A stretch of 64,000 nt of DNA from NCBI GenBank assembly GCA_030762895.1, contig JAUPTC010000018.1, positions 930,001 through 994,000 of the forward strand. The letters are read 5' to 3'. Made by a program: the position numbers and the translations under genes. The stretch is from Sophora flavescens (taxonomy: Eukaryota > Streptophyta > Magnoliopsida > Fabales > Fabaceae). Of this stretch, positions 60,201 through 64,000 are shown piece by piece. The notes under the pieces were generated by a model that made no database searches, had not been told where the DNA came from, and was given only the letters and a program-made list of their open reading frames with translations. The first letter of the stretch is position 1; each line of letters begins with the position of its first letter.

Positions 60201-61880
60201 GTAAAAAATACAGTTAGAATTAGTGTTTTGGATCAAAAATAGGGTTTCGGTTCAAAATTAGGGTTCTGGGTCAGATTTAGGGTTTAGGGTCAAAATTTGG
60301 GCTTAGTTTTTGAATTAAGGTTTTGAGTTAAAAATAGGGTTAGAATTAGGGTTTTGGTTTAAAATTAGGGTTCTAGGTCAGATTTAGGGTGTGATATAGG
60401 GTTTTGAGTTGAAATTAGGGTTTTAGGTCAAAAATAGGGTCAGAATTTGGGTTTTGGGTCAAAATTAGGGCTTTGGGTTAAAATTAGGGTTTGGGGTCAA
60501 AATTTGGGTTTTGGGTCCAAATTAGGGTTATTGGTCAATATTAGGGTTTAGGGTTTGAATTAGGGTTTTGAGTTAAAAATAGGGTTTTGGGTCAAAATAG
60601 GGTTAGAATTAGGGTTTAGGGTTAAAATTAGGGTTTTGGAAAAAATTAGAGTTCTGGGGCAAATTTAGGGTTTAGGATCAAAATTTGGGTTTAGGGTTTG
60701 AATTAGGGTTTTCAGTTTATAAACTGGTTTTGTGTCAAAATTAAGGTTAGAATTAGGGTTTGGATTTAAAATTTGGGTATTGGGTCCAAATTAAGGTTTT
60801 TGGTCAAAATTAGAGTTTAGTTTTTGAGTTAAGGTTTTGAGTTAAAAATAGGGTTTTGGGTCAAAAATAGGGTTAGAATCAGGGTTTTGGGCAAAATTAG
60901 GGTTTCGGGTCAAATTTAGGGTTTTTGATGAAAATTAGGGTTTAGGGTTTGAATTAGGGTTTTGAGTTAAAAATAGGTTTTTGGGTCAGAAATAGGGTTA
61001 GAATTAGGGTTTCGGGTTAAAATTAGGGTTTCGGGTCAAATTTTGGGTTTAGGGTCAAAATTAGGGTATACGGTTTAAATTAGGGTTTATTTTAAAAAAA
61101 GGATTTTGGGTAAAAAATAGGGTTAGAATTAGGGTATTGGGTCAAAATTAGGGCTTTGGGTTAAAATTAGGGTTTCGGTTCAAATTAGGGTTTTTGTTAA
61201 AAATTAGGGTTTCGGGTCAAAAATAGGGTTCTGGGTAAAATTAGGGCTTAGTTTGTGAATTAAGGTTTTGAGTTAAAAATAGGGCTTTGGGTCAAAAATA
61301 GGGTTACAATTAGGGTTTTGGTTTAAAATTAGGGTTCTAGGTCAGATTTAGGGTGTGAAATAGGGCTTTGGGTTAAAATTAGGGTTTGGGGTCAAAATTT
61401 GGTTTTTGGGTCCAAATTAGCGTTATGGGTCAATATTAGGGTTTAGGGTTTGATGAATTAGGGTTTTGAGTTAAAAATATGGTTTTGGGTCAAAAATAGG
61501 GTTGGAATTAGGGTTTTGGGTTAAAATTAGGGTTTTGTGAAAAATTAGGATTCTTGGGCAAATTTAGGGTTTAGGATCACAATTAGGGTTTAGGGTTTGA
61601 ATTAGGGTTTTGAGTTTAAATTAGGGTTTTGGTCAAAAATAGGGTTAGAATTAGGGTTTTGGGTCAAAATTAGGGCTATGTGTTAAAATTAGGGGTTGGG
61701 GTCAAAATTTGTGTTTTGGGTCAAAATTAGGGTTTAGGGTTTGAATTTGGGTTTTGAGTTATAAATAGGGTTTTGGGTCAAAAATAGGGTTTGAATTACG
61801 GTTATGGGTTAAAATTAGGGTTTTGTGTTAAAATTAGGGTTTTGGGAAAAATAAGGGTTCTGGGGCAAATTTAGGGTTTA
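51281..61880 (+). repeat. Clean 2.77-kb higher-order repeats, nearly four copies
   Basis: AACCTTGGG (or AACCCTGG) occurs at 51281, 54056, 56814 and 59591, so the units are 2775, 2758 and 2777 bp, followed by a fourth that is cut at a phase jump near 61880. Second landmarks such as GGGTCTAGGGTC repeat with the same spacing (about 51640, 54420, 57180 and 59955). These are the most regular units in the window, so this part was probably homogenised most recently. Confidence 0.88.
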
Positions 61881-64000
61881 GGATCAAAATTAGGGTTTAG
61901 GGTTTGAATTAGGGTTTTGAGTTAAAAATAGGGTTTTGGGTCAAAATAGGGTTAGAATTAGGGTTTTTGGTCAAACCTTGGGTTTTGGGTCCAAATTTGG
62001 ATTTTGGGTCAAATTTAGGGTTTAGGGTTTGAATTAAGGTTTTGAGTTAAAAATAGGGTTTTGGGTCAAAAATAAGGGTTTTTGGTACGGTTTTTGGTCA
62101 AAATAAGGGGTTTGGGTCAAAATTAGGGTTTTTGGTACAAATTAGGGCGTAGGGTTTGAATTAGGGTTTTGAGTTAAAAATAGGTTTTTGGGTCAAAAAT
62201 AGGGTTAGAATTAGGGTTTTCGGCAAAATTAGGGTTTCGGGTCAAATTTAGGATTTTTGATGAAAATTAGGGTTTAAGGTTTGAATTAGGGTTTTGAGTT
62301 AAAAATAGGTTTTTGGGTCAGAAAAAGGGTCAGAATTAGGGTTTCGGGTTAAAATTAGGGTTTCGGGTCAAATTTTGGGTTTAGGGTCAAATTAGGGTAT
62401 ACGGATTAAATTAGGGTTGAGTTAAAAACATGGATTTTGGGTAAAAAATAGGGTTAGAATTAGGGTTTTGGGTCAAAATTAGGGCTTTGGGTTAAAATTA
62501 GGGTTTGGGGCCAAAATTTGGTTTTTGGGTCCAAATTAGGGTTATGGGTCCGTATTAGGGTTTAGGGTTTGATGAATTAGGGTTTTGAGTTAGAAATAGG
62601 GTTTTGGGTCAAAAATAGGGTTAGAATTAGGGTTTTGGATTAAAATTTGGGTTTTGAGTTAAAATTAGGGTTTTGTGAAAAATTAGGATTCTGGGGCAAA
62701 TTTAGGGTTTAGGTTAAAAGTTAGGGTTTAGGATTTGAATTAGGGTTTTGAGTTTAAATTAGGGTTTTGGGTCAAAAATAGGGTTAGAATTAGGGTTTTG
62801 GGTCAAAATTAGGGCTATGGGTTAAAATTAGGGGTTGTTGTCAAAATTTGTGTTTTGGGTCAAAATTAGGGTTTAGGGTTTGAATTTGGGTTTTGAGTTA
62901 TAAATAGGGTTTTGGGTCAAAAATAGGGTTTGAATTACGGTTATGGGTTAAAATTAGGGTTTTGTGGTAAAATTAGGGTTTTGGGAAAAATAAGGGTTCT
63001 GGGGCAAATTTAGGGTTTAGGATCAAAATTAGGGTTTAGGGTTTGAATTAGGGTTTTTAGTTTATAAAATGGTTTTGTGTCAAAATTAAGGTTAGAATTA
63101 GGGTTTGGATTTAAAATTTGGGTATTGGGTCCAAATTATGGTTTTTGGTCAAAATTAGAGTTTTGTTTTTGAATTAAGGTTTTGAGTTAAAAAAAGGGTT
63201 TTGGGTCAAAAATAGGGTTAGAATCAGGGTTTTGGTTTAAAATTAGGGTTTCGGGTCAAAATTAGGTTTCTGGGTCAGATTTAGGGTTTAGGGTTTGTAA
63301 TAGGGTTTTGAGTTTAAAATAAGGTTTGGGGTCAAAAATAGGGTTAGATCAGGGTTTTGCATTAAAATTAGGGTTACGGGTCAAAGTTAGGTTTTGGGTC
63401 AAATTTTGGGTTTAGGATCAAAATTAGGGTTTAGGGTTTGAATTAGGGTTTTGAGTTAAAAATAGGGTTTTGGGTCAAAATAGGGTTAGAATTAGGGTTT
63501 TTGGTCAAACCTTGGGTTTTGGGTCCAAATTTGGATTTTGGGTCAAATTTAGGGTTTAGGGTTTGAATTAAGGTTTTGAGTTAAAAATAGGGTTTTGGGT
63601 CAAAAATAGGGGTTTTTGGTACGGTTTTTGGTCAAAATAAGGGGTATGGGTCAAAATTAGGGTTTTTGGTACAAATTAGGGCGTAGGGTTTGAATTAGGG
63701 TTTTGAGTTAAAAATAGGTTTTTGGGTCAAAAATAGGGTTAGAATTAGGGTTTTCGGCAAAATTAGGGTTTCGGGTCAAATTTAGGATTTTTGATGAAAA
63801 TTAGGGTTTAAGGTTTGAATTAGGGTTTTGAGTTAAAAATAGGTTTTTGGGTCAGAAAAAGGGTCAGAATTAGGGTTTCGGGTTAAAATTAGGGTTTCGG
63901 GTCAAATTTTGGGTTTAGGGTCAAATTAGGGTATACGGATTAAATTAGGGTTGAGTTAAAAACATGGATTTTGGGTAAAAAATAGGGTTAGAATTAGGGT
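61880..64000 (+). repeat. 1.53-kb units at the right edge
   Basis: AACCTTGGG occurs at 61974 and 63508 (1534 bp). Both copies share AAAAACATGGATTTTGGG and GAAAAAGGGTCAG, found only here. The second copy runs out of the window. The unit is of the same type as 43477-46541. The array continues beyond the window. Confidence 0.85.

Larger units (their letters stand above)
4162..64000 (+). repeat. Degenerate telomere-derived satellite array with 19-bp monomer, about 59.8 kb
   Basis: The whole stretch is built from a 19-bp word, consensus GGGTTTTGGGTCAAAATTA. It divides into a 7-bp word close to the plant telomere repeat (GGGTTTA, GGGTTTT, GGGTTCT, GGGTTTC, GGGCTTT, GGGTTAT) and a 12-bp word (GGGTCAAAATTA and variants). 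Lone 12-bp words GGGTTAGAATTA recur once per subgroup. A run at 62451-62629 parses as 12, 19, 19, 19, 19, 19, 22, 19, 19, 12. The strand shown is G/T-rich and C-poor throughout, with no inversion. The 19-bp period is not a multiple of three and stop codons are frequent, so no long frame survives on either strand. I found no gene, RNA or inserted element in it. Function is unknown; satellite, subtelomeric or interstitial telomeric-like DNA is the best description. Confidence 0.95.

Noticed and set aside
4162..64000. Functional terminal telomere
   Set aside because: Perfect TTTAGGG words are rarely adjacent; at most three in a row were seen. The array is a diverged satellite with higher-order units, unlike telomerase-made tracts.
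4162..64000. Hidden gene or transposon insertion inside the satellite
   Set aside because: Reading through the array I saw no break in the GGG-word pattern longer than a few tens of bases, and no frame of useful length.

Overview
The window looks like plant nuclear DNA. The evidence is a large retrotransposon end carrying the terminal motif typical of plant Ty3/gypsy LTRs, next to about 60 kb of satellite built from degenerate plant-type telomere repeat (TTTAGGG). Nothing bacterial is present: there are no operons, no rRNA or tRNA genes that I could see, and almost no coding sequence. No species can be named from this sequence.

Layout, part 1 (1-4161): one end of an LTR retrotransposon lying on the minus strand. 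Its 5' terminus (TGTAACACCCC) is at 4161 and the element runs leftward out of the window. Reading leftward, it shows an 18-bp palindrome, a TATA box at about 3540, four diverged repeats of about 150 bp, an AT-rich tract, six GGAC...GTCC inverted motifs, a 51/57-bp tandem array, and a 149-codon acidic, proline-rich reading frame that I do not recognise. No primer-binding site, gag zinc knuckle, protease, reverse transcriptase or integrase signature is visible. The LTR's inner boundary is therefore undefined, and the reading frame could lie inside a very long LTR or just downstream of it.

Layout, part 2 (4162-64000): an uninterrupted, strand-asymmetric, C-poor satellite. Its basic word is a 19-bp monomer, GGGTTTTGGGTCAAAATTA, which splits into a 7-bp telomere-like word plus a 12-bp word; lone 12-bp words recur at fixed places. 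Monomers are organised into nested higher-order repeats: a 3.38-kb duplication (5.5-10.4 kb) with an inner 0.8-kb amplification, units of 1.6-2.3 kb (10.4-28 kb), a 6.5-kb segment copied at 10.3-kb distance (28.0-34.4 kb and 38.3-44.7 kb), 1.53-kb tandem units (43.5-46.5 and 62-64 kb), and clean 2.77-kb units (51.3-61.9 kb). No gene or inserted element was found in this part.

The TTTAGGG strand reads left to right. If this is subtelomeric DNA in its original orientation, the chromosome end lies to the right and the retrotransposon is on the centromere side. An interstitial location is equally compatible with the sequence. The retrotransposon terminus abuts satellite sequence at the single base level, so it probably inserted into the array. 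The unusual content is the 7+12 grammar of the array and the record of unequal exchange kept in its private variants.
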